From positions 372,001 to 436,000 of the forward strand of contig NZ_CP022990.1 of NCBI RefSeq assembly GCF_002278075.1: a DNA stretch of 64,000 nt. The letters run 5' to 3'. Position numbers and translations under genes: made by a program. This document shows positions 9,959 to 18,740 of the stretch, piece by piece (position 1 is the stretch's first letter; every line of letters starts with the position of its first letter). The DNA is from Paraburkholderia aromaticivorans. Its GTDB lineage: Bacteria; Pseudomonadota; Gammaproteobacteria; Burkholderiales; Burkholderiaceae. The notes beneath the pieces were generated by a model. It had not been told where the DNA came from. It did no database searches and saw only the letters and a list, made by a program, of their open reading frames with translations.

Positions 9959-11089
9959 ATGGCATCCCGACAGGAAATAAAACGTTATAAAGCCAATCTC
10001 TCCGATGAACTGCACAGCGCCGCGCTGTACGAAACGCTCGCCGAGGCCGAGAAAGACGACACGCGCAAAGAGGTGTACAGCGACCTCGCCAAGTCCGAGC
10101 GCGCTCATGCGCAGGTCTGGGCCGACAGGCTCAAGGCCAGCGGGCTCGAACCGAAGGGCGCCGGCCCCGCCATAAAAACCCGCCTGATGAAGGCTCTGGT
10201 GCGCCTGTTCGGCGCGGGCTTCGTGCTGCCCACGCTCGCTGCCGCGGAATATGCCGACCGCAACAAATACGAGGGGCAGCCGGACGCGGGCCGGATGTCC
10301 GCCGACGAACAACATCATGCCGCGGTCGTCCGCACGCTGGCGCAAGGCGGCGGCGATGCGAACCTGTCGCCGGGCGCGCGGATCGCGGCCGCGGAGAAGT
10401 GGCACAAAGGCGCGGGCTCAGGCAACGATTTGCGCGCCGCCGTGCTCGGGGCGAACGACGGTCTCGTCTCGAACTTCTGTCTGATCATGGGCGTGGCCGG
10501 CGCGGGAACCGGCAACAAGGCGATTCTGTTGACGGGCCTCGCGGGGCTCATTGCCGGCGCCTGTTCGATGGCGCTGGGTGAATGGCTCTCGGTGACCAAT
10601 GCCCGCGAACTGGCCAGCACGCAGATCGCGAAAGAGGCGCAAGAAATCGAGGAAACGCCCGAAGCCGAAGAACACGAACTTGCGCTGATCTACCGCGCCA
10701 AAGGGCTCGACGCGAACGAGGCGAAACGGGTCGCCTCCCAAATGATGCGTGACAAGAGCAAAGCGCTCGATACCCTGACACGCGAGGAGCTCGGGCTCGA
10801 TCCCGCGGAGTTGGGCGGCAATCCGTGGTCGGCCGCGGGCGTGTCGTTCTGCCTCTTCTCGGTGGGCGCGATTTTTCCGGTGCTGCCGTTTCTGTGGGCT
10901 CGCGACTTCAGCGCGATCGTGCAATGCGTGGTGCTCAGCATGCTGGCGCTCGCGTCGATCGGCGTGTTTACCTCGCTTTTCAACGGACGCAGTGCGGGAT
11001 TTTCGGCGTTGCGGCAGATTGTGATCGGGCTGATCGCGGCGGCGTTTACGTTTGGAGTTGGGCGATTGCTGGGGGTGTCGGTTTCGTGA
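9959..11089 (+). CDS. VIT1/CCC1-family metal transporter with N-terminal ferritin-like domain
   Basis: A 376-residue fusion. Residues about 1-150 form a rubrerythrin/ferritin-like four-helix part (DELHSAALYETLAEAEKDD, then SERAHAQVW). The C-terminal part has VIT1 motifs: LGANDGLVSNFCLIMGVAGA starts the first membrane helix, followed by AGACSMALGEWLSV and four further hydrophobic helices to the end. CCC1/VIT1 proteins move ferrous iron or manganese across membranes, and the ferritin-like domain of bacterial members is thought to bind iron. Here it probably exports or detoxifies Fe(II)/Mn(II). The ribosome site is weak; a perfect inverted repeat lies immediately upstream. It appears monocistronic. 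Confidence 0.85.
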   Translation: MASRQEIKRYKANLSDELHSAALYETLAEAEKDDTRKEVYSDLAKSERAHAQVWADRLKASGLEPKGAGPAIKTRLMKALVRLFGAGFVLPTLAAAEYADRNKYEGQPDAGRMSADEQHHAAVVRTLAQGGGDANLSPGARIAAAEKWHKGAGSGNDLRAAVLGANDGLVSNFCLIMGVAGAGTGNKAILLTGLAGLIAGACSMALGEWLSVTNARELASTQIAKEAQEIEETPEAEEHELALIYRAKGLDANEAKRVASQMMRDKSKALDTLTREELGLDPAELGGNPWSAAGVSFCLFSVGAIFPVLPFLWARDFSAIVQCVVLSMLALASIGVFTSLFNGRSAGFSALRQIVIGLIAAAFTFGVGRLLGVSVS

Positions 11090-11480
11090 ACGCCGAACGT
11101 TGTCCGGGTAAGCGTTTACACTGACTCCCGGAAGACGCCTCGTCTGCTGCACCACCGCATCTCACGCGGCAACCCCGCCGAAACGCATTTTTTTTGCCGC
11201 CCACCGCGTCGACTTGCTCTGGCGCGACATGCGTCGGCGCCCCCCCGAACACCCTCCAAACCCTTGCCCAGTAACGCTTCGGCCGCCGCCGCGCGGCGTG
11301 CGCCAGATAGGGGTGTCGCATTTCCACATGTGCTTGTCGCAAATAGTCGGCTAGGCGTACTTTTTTCTGGCAACTATGTATGCACAGCGCGGACGGACGT
11401 CCGCCACTGCAGCAACTATCTTGCATGGGACTGGAGTCGGCGTTAAAGCGCTGGCTCAGGTCGACATAGGAGAGCATTCA
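11090..11480. other. Intergenic region carrying the transporter promoter
   Basis: About 390 bases with no credible gene. The last 170 bases hold two copies of TGTCGCA spaced 21 bp (11314 and 11335). A candidate -10 box (AACTAT/TATGTA at 11372-11380) lies about 37-40 bp after the second copy. There is no good -35 box, as expected for an activator-dependent promoter. AGGAGAG at 11468-11474 is the ribosome site of the downstream ATPase gene. Confidence 0.5.
11314..11341 (+). promoter_or_regulatory. Direct repeat TGTCGCA x2, 21-bp period: candidate GlxA/GbdR-type operator
   Basis: TGTCGCA occurs at 11314-11320 and again at 11335-11341, exactly two helical turns apart on the same face, upstream of choV. 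AraC-family activators, including GlxA-like ones, commonly bind such tandem half-sites next to the -35 region. Similar pairs with the same 21-bp period occur upstream of fdhA, sdaA, the betaine-binding protein gene and the porin gene. Binding is inferred from pattern only. Confidence 0.5.
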
Positions 11481-12659
11481 ATGAATTCCCCCAAGGTCGT
11501 GGTCGAAGGGCTGTGCAAGGTGTTCGGCACCAACCCGAAACAGGCGATCGGCATGCTGGCAGGCGGCGCAACGAAAGAGGAAGTGTTCGCGCGCACCGGT
11601 CAGATTGTCGGCGTCCACAACGTATCGTTCGAAGTCAAGGAAGGTGAGATCTTCGTGCTGATGGGCCTGTCCGGCTCGGGCAAGTCGACGCTGATCCGTC
11701 TGATCAACCGGCTGGTCGAGCCGAGCGCCGGCAAGGTGCTGATCGACGGGCGCGATGTGGCCAGCGTGCCGCGCTCGGAATTGACGGCGCTGCGCCGCAA
11801 GGACATGAGCATGGTGTTCCAGTCCTTCGCACTGATGCCGCAGCGCACCGTCCTGTCCAACGCGGCGTTCGGCCTCGAAGTGGCGGGCGTGGGCCGCAAG
11901 GAGCGCGAAAAGCGTGCGATGGCCGTGCTCGAACAGGTCGGCCTCGCGCCGTTCGCGGAAAAGCTGCCCGCGCAACTCTCCGGCGGTATGCAGCAGCGCG
12001 TGGGTCTCGCGCGGGCACTGGCGGTCAACCCGTCGCTGATGATCATGGACGAGGCGTTCTCCGCACTCGATCCGCTCAAGCGCAAGGAAATGCAGAACGT
12101 TCTGCTCGATCTGCAACGCGAGCAGCAGCGCACCATCCTGTTCGTGTCGCACGACCTGGAAGAGGCGATGCGTATCGGCACCCGCATCGCGATCATGGAA
12201 GGCGGCCGGGTCGTGCAGGTCGGCACGCCGCAGCAGATCATCACCAATCCGGCCGACGATTACGTCCGTGCGTTCTTCGAAGGCATCGACACGAGCCGCT
12301 ATCTGACCGCCGGCGATCTGATGCAGACCGACGCCGTGCCGCTCATGCAGCACTCGCCGCAGATCGATGCGTCGAGCGTGGCGGCCACGCTTAACGGCAG
12401 CGCCGACTACGCGTTCGTGCTCGACAGCGAACGCAAGATTCGCGGCTTCGTGTGCCGCGACGCGATGGGCAGCGCTTCGCCGCAACTCAATCAAATCGAA
12501 TGCATCCGCCGCACCACGCCGCTCGACGATGTGGTCGAACTGGTGGTGGCGAGCCGCGCGCCGCTGCCGGTTGTCGAAGCCGACGGTTCCTACTGTGGTT
12601 CGGTCAACAAGACGAACGTGCTGAACGTTCTCACACGCCATCGGAGTTCCCATGTCTGA
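11481..12659 (+). CDS. choV: Choline/glycine betaine ABC transporter, ATP-binding subunit
   Basis: A 392-residue ProV-type ATPase. Walker A GLSGSGKST is at residues 62-70, the ABC signature LSGGMQQR at 166-173, Walker B LMIMDEAFSALDP near 183-195, and the switch His in FVSHDLEEA. The extra C-terminal region from about residue 285 looks like a CBS regulatory domain, as in OpuAA/ProV. It powers uptake of quaternary amines. The ATG at 11481 follows AGGAGAG. The gene overlaps the permease gene by 8 bases. I call it choV rather than proV because of the ChoX-type binding protein and catabolic context; a cbcV name would be equivalent. Confidence 0.88.
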   Translation: MNSPKVVVEGLCKVFGTNPKQAIGMLAGGATKEEVFARTGQIVGVHNVSFEVKEGEIFVLMGLSGSGKSTLIRLINRLVEPSAGKVLIDGRDVASVPRSELTALRRKDMSMVFQSFALMPQRTVLSNAAFGLEVAGVGRKEREKRAMAVLEQVGLAPFAEKLPAQLSGGMQQRVGLARALAVNPSLMIMDEAFSALDPLKRKEMQNVLLDLQREQQRTILFVSHDLEEAMRIGTRIAIMEGGRVVQVGTPQQIITNPADDYVRAFFEGIDTSRYLTAGDLMQTDAVPLMQHSPQIDASSVAATLNGSADYAFVLDSERKIRGFVCRDAMGSASPQLNQIECIRRTTPLDDVVELVVASRAPLPVVEADGSYCGSVNKTNVLNVLTRHRSSHV

Positions 12660-13554
12660 AGTCATTCCACTTGGCGCCTGGGTCGATCACGGCGTTCATT
12701 ACCTGCTTGACCACGACGCAAAAACGTTTGATTCCATCGGCAAGGTCATCGAGAGCTTTGCAGCGGTGATCGAACACGGTCTGCAAGCCGTGCCGATGTG
12801 GGCGATGATGGCCTTTTTTGTCGGCATCGGTCTGTGGCGGGTGGGCTGGCGCTTCGCGCTGTTCACGCTGCTCGCCATGCTGCTGATCTACGGCACCGGG
12901 TTCTGGGATCAGATGGTGATCACGCTCGGCCTGACGTTATCGTCCACGTTGATCAGCTTGCTGCTCGGCGTGCCGCTCGGCATCTGGACCGCGAAGAGCC
13001 GTACCGTCGAGATGATGGTGCGCCCCGTGCTCGATCTGATGCAGACCATGCCGGCATTCGTGTACCTGATTCCGGCCGCGATGCTGTTCGGTCTGGGCCG
13101 CGTGCCGGGGATTCTCTCTACCGTCATTTTCGCCATGCCGCCGGCGGTGCGTCTCACGTCGCTCGGCATCAAGCATGTGAACCGGGAAATCGTCGAAGCA
13201 GGGCAGGCGTTCGGCTGCACGCCGTGGCAATTGCTCTACAAGGTGCAGTTTCCCAACGCGCTGCCTTCGATCATGACCGGCGTGAACCAGACCATCATGA
13301 TGGCGCTCTCCATGGTGATCATCGCGTCGATGGTGGGGGCGGGCGGTCTGGGCAACGACGTGCTGGCGAGTATTCAGCGGCTCGATATCGGGCTCGGCTT
13401 CGAAAGCGGATTGTCGGTGGTGATGCTGGCGATCATCCTCGACCGCATCACCGAGAGCTTCGGCCGGTCGCCGGGCATGGCGCGCGCGCCGCTACTGTCG
13501 GGCTTGCGCAGCCTCATGAAAGTGCGCCGCGAGCCGGCGGCACAACACGGCTGA
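12652..13554 (+). CDS. choW: Choline/glycine betaine ABC transporter, permease subunit
   Basis: A 300-residue ProW/OpuAB-type permease with about six hydrophobic helices. The conserved cytoplasmic EAA loop that docks with the ATPase reads EAGQAFGCTPWQLLYKVQFP. Other family motifs are VLDLMQTMPAFVYLIPA and ASMVGAGGLGNDVL. It forms the channel for choline/betaine uptake with the upstream ATPase, whose stop codon lies inside its first codons. The ATG at 12652 is the only sensible start. A GlxA-type regulator follows after 7 bases, so all three genes are probably one transcript. Confidence 0.88.
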   Translation: MSEVIPLGAWVDHGVHYLLDHDAKTFDSIGKVIESFAAVIEHGLQAVPMWAMMAFFVGIGLWRVGWRFALFTLLAMLLIYGTGFWDQMVITLGLTLSSTLISLLLGVPLGIWTAKSRTVEMMVRPVLDLMQTMPAFVYLIPAAMLFGLGRVPGILSTVIFAMPPAVRLTSLGIKHVNREIVEAGQAFGCTPWQLLYKVQFPNALPSIMTGVNQTIMMALSMVIIASMVGAGGLGNDVLASIQRLDIGLGFESGLSVVMLAIILDRITESFGRSPGMARAPLLSGLRSLMKVRREPAAQHG

Positions 13555-13561
13555 GCCGCCA

Positions 13562-14563
13562 ATGAAGCGCGACGCGATCACGCCGGTCGAGCCCCAAGCC
13601 GATTCGCCGCTGTCCGGGCTCGCGCACGTCGGCTTTCTGACGCTGCCGAACTTTTCGATGATCGCGTTCACCAGCGCGGTCGAGGTGCTGCGCATGGCCA
13701 ACTACGTGGGCCGCGCGCAGCACTACCGGTGGTCGGTGATCACGCCCGACGGCGAGCCGGCGCGAGCGAGCAACGGCATCACGGTGAAGCCCACCACCAC
13801 GCTCGCCGAAGCCGGCATGCCGGACGTGCTGATCGTCTGCGCCGGCTGGCATGTGCGCGAATACGTGGACGACACGGTGATTGCGTTGCTGCGCGACGTA
13901 GCCGCAAAAGGCATTCCGCTCGGCGGCATCTGCACGGGACCGTACGCGCTGCTGGCCGCCGGACTGCTCGACGGTTATCGCTGCACCGTGCACTGGGAAG
14001 ACATGTCGCCGCTGCACAAGACTTACCCGGATGTGCGTTTCGCCGACGAACTGTTCGTGATCGACCGCGATCGCCTGACCTGCACGGGTGGCACCGCGCC
14101 GCTCGATCTGATGCTTAACCTGGTCGGCATGCGGCTCGGGCATGCGGTCGCAGCGCAGGTGTCCGAACAGTTCATCGTCGAGCGGATTCGCGGCTCGACG
14201 GACTACCAGCACATTCCCGTCGATGCGCGGGTCGGTTTCTCGCGCGCGGAACTGATCGAGGTGGTGCGCCTCATGGAAGCGAATATCGAGGAGCCGTTGT
14301 CGCTCGACGAACTCGCGCGGCTCGTGCGTCTGTCGCAGCGGCATTTGCAACGCATGTTCAAGATGTTCCTGAGCGTGTCGCCGACGCACTACTATCTGAC
14401 GCTGCGTTTGCGGCGCGCACGTGAACTGCTGCGCAATACGGATGCGTCGATTGCGCGCGTGACGACGGTGTGCGGCTTTCATTCGCCGTGTCATTTCAGC
14501 AAGGCCTATCGCGCGCAGTTCGGTCATGCGCCGAGCGTCGAGCGGCGCTTGTCCGCACAGTGA
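13562..14563 (+). CDS. GlxA-family AraC-type regulator of the choline transporter region
   Basis: A 333-residue regulator with two domains. A DJ-1/PfpI-like amidotransferase-fold sensor spans residues about 18-190 (HVGFLTLPNFSMIAFTSAVE, GGICTGPYALLAAGLL). An AraC helix-turn-helix domain lies at about 225-325 (LSLDELARLVRLSQRHLQRM, then TVCGFHSPCHFSKAYRAQFG). GbdR and CdhR, the betaine and carnitine regulators of Pseudomonas, have this architecture. Its place between choVW and choX suggests control of quaternary-amine uptake. It is one of three such paralogues in the window, and I cannot assign the ligand. Confidence 0.82.
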   Translation: MKRDAITPVEPQADSPLSGLAHVGFLTLPNFSMIAFTSAVEVLRMANYVGRAQHYRWSVITPDGEPARASNGITVKPTTTLAEAGMPDVLIVCAGWHVREYVDDTVIALLRDVAAKGIPLGGICTGPYALLAAGLLDGYRCTVHWEDMSPLHKTYPDVRFADELFVIDRDRLTCTGGTAPLDLMLNLVGMRLGHAVAAQVSEQFIVERIRGSTDYQHIPVDARVGFSRAELIEVVRLMEANIEEPLSLDELARLVRLSQRHLQRMFKMFLSVSPTHYYLTLRLRRARELLRNTDASIARVTTVCGFHSPCHFSKAYRAQFGHAPSVERRLSAQ

Positions 14564-14663
14564 GTTGCGTCACGCTTGCATGATGCGCCGCCCGAAACGG
14601 TCGGCGTACAGGAATCCGCTTCGTCAACAACCAGTCAAGCATCTATCACCCTGAGGGAACGCC

Positions 14664-15599
14664 ATGAAACGTTTGTGGGCTGCGTCGTTGTGCGCGCTGT
14701 CTGTGTCATCTGTCTTTGCTGCGGAACCCGCCACTTGCCGCGACGTCCGGTTTGCCGACGTCGGCTGGACCGATATCGCGGCGACCACCGGGCTTGCGTC
14801 GACCGTGCTCGAGGGGCTCGGCTACAAGCCGACCAAGACGATCGCCTCGGTGCCGATCACCTTCGCCGGCGTGAAGAGCAAGCAGATCGACGTTTTTCTC
14901 GGTTACTGGTCGCCGACCATGGACCCGATGATCGATCCGTTCAAGAAGTCCGGCCAGCTCAGCGTTTTGCCCACGCCGAATCTGACCGGCGCGAAATACA
15001 CGCTGGCGGTGCCGGATTATGCGTATCAGTCCGGCATCAAGACGTTCGCCGACATCGCGAAGAACTACGACAAGCTCGACGGCAAGATCTATGGGATCGA
15101 GCCGGGCAACGACGGCAATGCGTTGATCAAGAAGATGATCGACAGCAATCAGTACGGGCTCGGCAAATTCAAGCTGGTGGAGTCGAGCGAGGCGGGTATG
15201 CTGGTCGAGGTGAACCGTGCGATTCGCGCGAAGAAGCCGATTGTGTTTCTCGGCTGGGAGCCGCATCCGATGAACGTGCAGATGAAGATAGATTATCTGT
15301 CCGGCGGTGACGACGTGTTCGGGCCAAATTATGGCGAAGCGAAAGTGCTGACGGTCACGCCGAGCGATTATTCGACGCGCTGCCCGAATGTGGCGAAGCT
15401 GGTGTCGAATCTGCAGTTCACGACCGATATCGAGAACCACGTCATGCTGCCGATCATGAACAAGACCGACCCGAACAAGGCCGCGCGCGAATGGCTGAAG
15501 GCGAATCCGGCGGTGCTGGACAAGTGGCTGGCCGGGGTGAAGACGTATGACGGGAAGGATGGGTTGCCGGCCGTGAAGGCTTATGTAGCAGGGAAGTGA
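14664..15599 (+). CDS. choX: Choline ABC transporter substrate-binding protein
   Basis: A 311-residue periplasmic protein with a signal peptide (cleavage after SSVFA). It carries the aromatic-box pattern of ChoX: GWTDI near residue 34, GYWSPTMDP near 87, VPDYAYQSG near 115 and GWEPHPMN near 195. Trp and Tyr residues there cage the trimethylammonium group, with an Asp for the hydroxyl side. It also shares the ChoX signature KIYGIEPGNDGNALIKKMID. It should deliver choline, perhaps betaine, to ChoVW. The ATG follows GAGGGAAC. The gene is 100 bases after the GlxA regulator. Confidence 0.85.
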   Translation: MKRLWAASLCALSVSSVFAAEPATCRDVRFADVGWTDIAATTGLASTVLEGLGYKPTKTIASVPITFAGVKSKQIDVFLGYWSPTMDPMIDPFKKSGQLSVLPTPNLTGAKYTLAVPDYAYQSGIKTFADIAKNYDKLDGKIYGIEPGNDGNALIKKMIDSNQYGLGKFKLVESSEAGMLVEVNRAIRAKKPIVFLGWEPHPMNVQMKIDYLSGGDDVFGPNYGEAKVLTVTPSDYSTRCPNVAKLVSNLQFTTDIENHVMLPIMNKTDPNKAAREWLKANPAVLDKWLAGVKTYDGKDGLPAVKAYVAGK

Positions 15600-15919
15600 G
15601 GTTGGGTTTGAGAATGGGGCGGCGGATCGGGCAGTCTTTTTGCGATGCCCTATACGTCGCTTTGTTCTTTTGTTTTCTGTTCGCTTAGCCCTCGGGCGGT
15701 GGTCTCGTGTGTTGCTGCCGGATCTGTTGTTTCTGCATCCCGATTGGATGTCGTTTGACAGCTGAGATTCAGGGTCCCTACAAGGCATGTCGGTGTTTAT
15801 CGACTCGCATTAGATTCCGTGTGTGGATACCTCAGTTTTAGGAGTTGTCGGATTTTTTGATTGTTGCAGTCCTTATAGGGTGCTTGGGCTAAATCCAAGT
15901 ACAACCGATAAGGACGACG
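15600..15919. other. Intergenic stretch before the Rhs locus
   Basis: About 320 bases with lower GC than the flanking genes and several T-rich tracts (for example TTTTGTTTTCTGTTCG around 15670). No gene is supported. An AGGACG ribosome site lies before the ATG at 15920. The base composition changes here, marking the start of the probably imported Rhs region. Confidence 0.45.
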
Positions 15920-17312
15920 ATGATAAGAAACAGAATTAAAGAGAGTCCGGGCGGAATGGTGGCCCGCCTGTTGGCCGCATTCATGCTGCTCATGTTGGCG
16001 TTCGGTGCGAACGCGGCTGATTGCAATGCGGGGTGGGCAGCCACCGGTGCAAAGCCGGGTTTGCCCACCTGCCCGCAGGACGCGTACGCCGGCGTACCAG
16101 GCGGCATGCAGTACTACAACTGCGTGAGTTTGCCGCTTATCGACGCGTGGTGTGCGACACCTGCGGATAATCAACCGGAGGCCAGTTATCCGGTCTCTGA
16201 CCCGGTGTTCCCCGGCAGCGGAGCGGTTACGCTGACTGAAGCCGACTTTGTCAGCGGCGACGATATTCCGATGCTTTTCACGCGGACATATCGTTCAAAG
16301 TCGCTGACAGCATTGGCGACGGCAATGGGGCCGGTCTGGTTCCATAGCTGGCAGCGAAGCCTGGGACTGGCAAATGCCAACAACGGCGGCACGTCAACCG
16401 TGCTGGCCTATCGGGAAAACGGTGAGCCCACTACTTTCATCTGGTCGGCCGGCACCTGGCGAACAAAGGCCTTTACCGGTCTGACGCTCGCGCAAAACGG
16501 CTCTGGCTGGACTCTCACCGACCTGAATACGGACACCGTAGAGTCGTACTCCGGGCAGGGTGTGTTGCTGACTGAGCGCACAAAGACAGGCTTTGTTCGT
16601 ACGCTGAGCTATGACGGCTCCGGTCTCCTGACCGCTGTTACACAGCACGCCGAAGGCACGGATGCCACCAGGGACATCACGCTTCGACTCGACTATGACG
16701 ATAAGCGTCGGCTGTTGCGTCTCAATGATCCGCTAGGTGGTCTAACCCAGTACGGATACGACGCGAATGGCAATCTTGTTTCGGTCACCTGGCCGGACGG
16801 TTATGTACGTCGCTACGTCTACGACGACACGCGCTTCAAGAACGGATTGACCGGAGAGGTCGACGAGTCGGGCAATCGTATTGCGACGTGGAACTACGAT
16901 GCTCAAGGTCGCGCAGCGGCGGTCAGTCACCCCAATGCAGTACAGAACGTGCAGTTGGCCTATAACGCCGGCTCAACGGTTATCTCCGGCAGCAAAGGTT
17001 CGACCACACTAAGTTTATCGTCGATCGGCGGTGTGCTCCGGCCTACCGGGAGCACTTCTACGGCCGGTAATACCGCCTCGGTCTGGGATGCGTCAGGCAA
17101 TCTGCTGAAAGACGTTGACGCCAGTGGCGGCGCCTCGGCTGGTAGAAAGCGGCTACACGCAGACGCTGAGCAAGGATGGTAAGGCCGACATCTTTACAAA
17201 AGATGGTGCACGGTACACAGTCAGAAATGAATCGAACTCAGGATATCCAACCGCCGAATATGTACCGGCTGGCGCACCACGAGGGACCATTAAGATACGG
17301 CTTCCATTATGA
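15920..17312 (+). pseudogene. Rhs/YD-repeat protein, internally deleted and frameshifted
   Basis: The first 400 codons look intact. There is a signal peptide (ending near FGANA), a Cys-rich secreted segment, a DUF6531-like start (PVSDPVFPGSGAVTLTEADF), and YD repeats (YGYDANGNLVSVTWPDGYVR, YVYDDTRFKNGLTGEVDESG). The frame then runs into a stop at 17182. The true Rhs tail, ESGYTQTLSKDGKADIFTKD and on to GTIKIRLPL, lies in another frame and ends at the TGA at 17310-17312. The switch lies near 17131-17145. About a thousand residues of Rhs core expected between these parts are absent, including the junction motif before the toxin tip. The gene therefore looks deleted and dead. Full Rhs proteins are polymorphic toxins used in contact competition. 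Confidence 0.75.
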
Positions 17313-17823
17313 CCAAACCAGACTTCATCTCCGATTCGGCGATCTTTTATCCACTGTGGGAACGGGCGAATGGGCGCGTGCAAGAGTTGGCTTCAGCGTC
17401 GCCGGGCGAGCTGCTCTATTTTGATTCTATTGATATATCGACGCAAAAATTTTTTGAACTTGTGCGAGCGTTGCTGGCCTTCGAAGGTGCGGAGGATTTT
17501 GTGACCATGGTGCTGAAGCCGGACCCTTTCAGCTACTTTAATTTCCATTTCATAAGTACCCCGGCTTCGTGCATCGTGCAGACCAGTCCGATGACGATTT
17601 TTTTGAATCTTGGCAAAAAGATCCCGGCGACAGTCCGGCAGATTGTCTATGGGCCAATTCTGAGCGTTATGCGGTTCTGCCGACGCCTGGGACGTGGTTT
17701 ATGTACGCGGACAGAAAATGGGAACTGGGCGTGCTGATGGGACCGCCTAATGTCATTGCGTTCGCCCGTAGCTTTTATCCGTTTTTTCTCCAGCCTGCCG
17801 AAGGGTTTAGTATCGTTAAATAG
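17309..17823 (+). pseudogene. Immunity-like protein 1 behind the Rhs tail, frameshifted
   Basis: The ATG at 17309 overlaps the Rhs stop codon (ATGA). It reads MTKPDFISDSAIFYPLWERA and on to VLKPDPFSYFNFHF. One base appears lost near 17548-17553, after which the other frame continues KYPGFVHRADQSDDDFFESW, GDSPADCLWANSERYAVLP and MGPPNVIAFARSFYPFF to the TAG at 17821-17823. The restored length is about 171 residues. It is clearly homologous to the second cassette at 18120-18619. Position directly behind an Rhs tip implies an immunity protein, but I do not recognise the family. Confidence 0.6.
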
Positions 17824-17969
17824 CTCGCGTTCGATCGGGGAGTTGGCTAGGGTCGAAACGACGTAACAATTTGCGTCGTTTCCGCATGCCACGTTGACCG
17901 CCCGAGCCTACGCAAAATCACTCGCAGTCGATCTTTGAGATAAACCTCCGCTATGACGGCTGAAAGCAG

Positions 17970-18123
17970 TTGCTTAGCGAGGGCGGCAAGATCGACATTT
18001 TCACTAAAGACGGGAATCGCTACGGTGTTCGTGACCAGTTGAACCACGGGCAGCCCACGACGGATTATTTTCCTGCAGGTTCGAAAGGCGCAACCGTCAA
18101 AAATCCGCCAGTGCAGCTTATGA
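17970..18123 (+). pseudogene. Orphan Rhs C-terminal tail (second cassette)
   Basis: This encodes LSEGGKIDIFTKDGNRYGVR and then PTTDYFPAGSKGATVK, a relative of the first Rhs tail (LSKDGKADIFTKDGARYTVR, PTAEYVPAGAPRGTIKIRL). An extra A in the run at 18099-18103 shifts the frame. If it is removed, the tail ends TVKIRQCSL with a TGA at 18121-18123 that overlaps the ATG of the next gene, exactly as in cassette 1. No Rhs core precedes it. It is therefore an orphan tip of the kind kept downstream of Rhs genes as a recombination reservoir. Confidence 0.6.
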
Positions 18124-18619
18124 GCAACATTGATTACATTAACGACCGTGAGATATTACGCCGCTTTGGCAGCGTGCACGTGAGTGCATGGAGCGGGTGT
18201 CATTCACCCCGGCCGTGGAGGTGTTGCACTACGACTCATCTAACCTTGTGACTCAAATTTGTCATGATCTTATCCGGAACATTGCGGCGTTCAACGGAAC
18301 CGGCGACTTCGCCGTGGTGGTTCTTAATCCGGACCCGTTCAACTACTTCAATCTGCATTTCGGGAAGTACCCGGGATTCATAGTCGAAGCGCAACATACC
18401 AACGACGACTTTTTCGAAATACTGATGAGGGACCCTGGCGACAGTCCGGCTGATGCGATCGGCTTTTATTCGGAGCAATATGCAGTCTTGCCCATATTGG
18501 GAGAATGGTTCTTCTATGCCGATCGAGGATGGGACGGTGGAACCGGCGTTCTCGGGGGTCCTCCGGATGTCATGCAATTTGCTCAGCAACGTTTCGGTTT
18601 TTACGAGAATCCGGTTTGA
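18120..18619 (+). pseudogene. Immunity-like protein 2, frameshifted paralogue of the first
   Basis: The ATG at 18120 overlaps the orphan tail stop. It reads MSNIDYINDREILRRFGSVH. Two surplus bases near 18178-18183 then shift the frame, which resumes as CMERVSFTPAVEVLHYD and VLNPDPFNYFNLHFGKYPGF, NDDFFEILMRDPGDSPAD, YSEQYAVLPILGEWFFYADR and GGPPDVMQFAQQRFGFYENP to the TGA at 18617-18619. The restored length is about 166 residues. Similarity to immunity-like protein 1 is strong in the middle and end (VLxPDPFxYFNxHF, KYPGF, DPGDSPAD, GPPxVxxFA). Family unknown; the role is inferred from position. The second half alone is an open 143-codon frame. Confidence 0.6.
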
Positions 18620-18740
18620 GTTTTCTGTTTTGCCAATGTCATTGCGACGTGTGGTCGCGGTGGTCGCGCGCGTGTACGGATCAATAGATCTGGACACGCG
18701 CCGAAACCGTCGCCGGCGAATTCGCGTCGCGTCACCCCCC

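Noticed and set aside
14599..14626. A half-site pair upstream of the first choX gene
   Set aside because: GGTCGGC at 14599 has no GTCG partner 21 bp away (TTCGTCA is found there), so the evidence is too weak.
18188..18619. The 143-codon frame as an intact small gene on its own
   Set aside because: Its paralogue starts earlier, the matching N-terminus is present from 18120 in another frame, and no ribosome site precedes 18188, so it is better read as a frameshifted gene.
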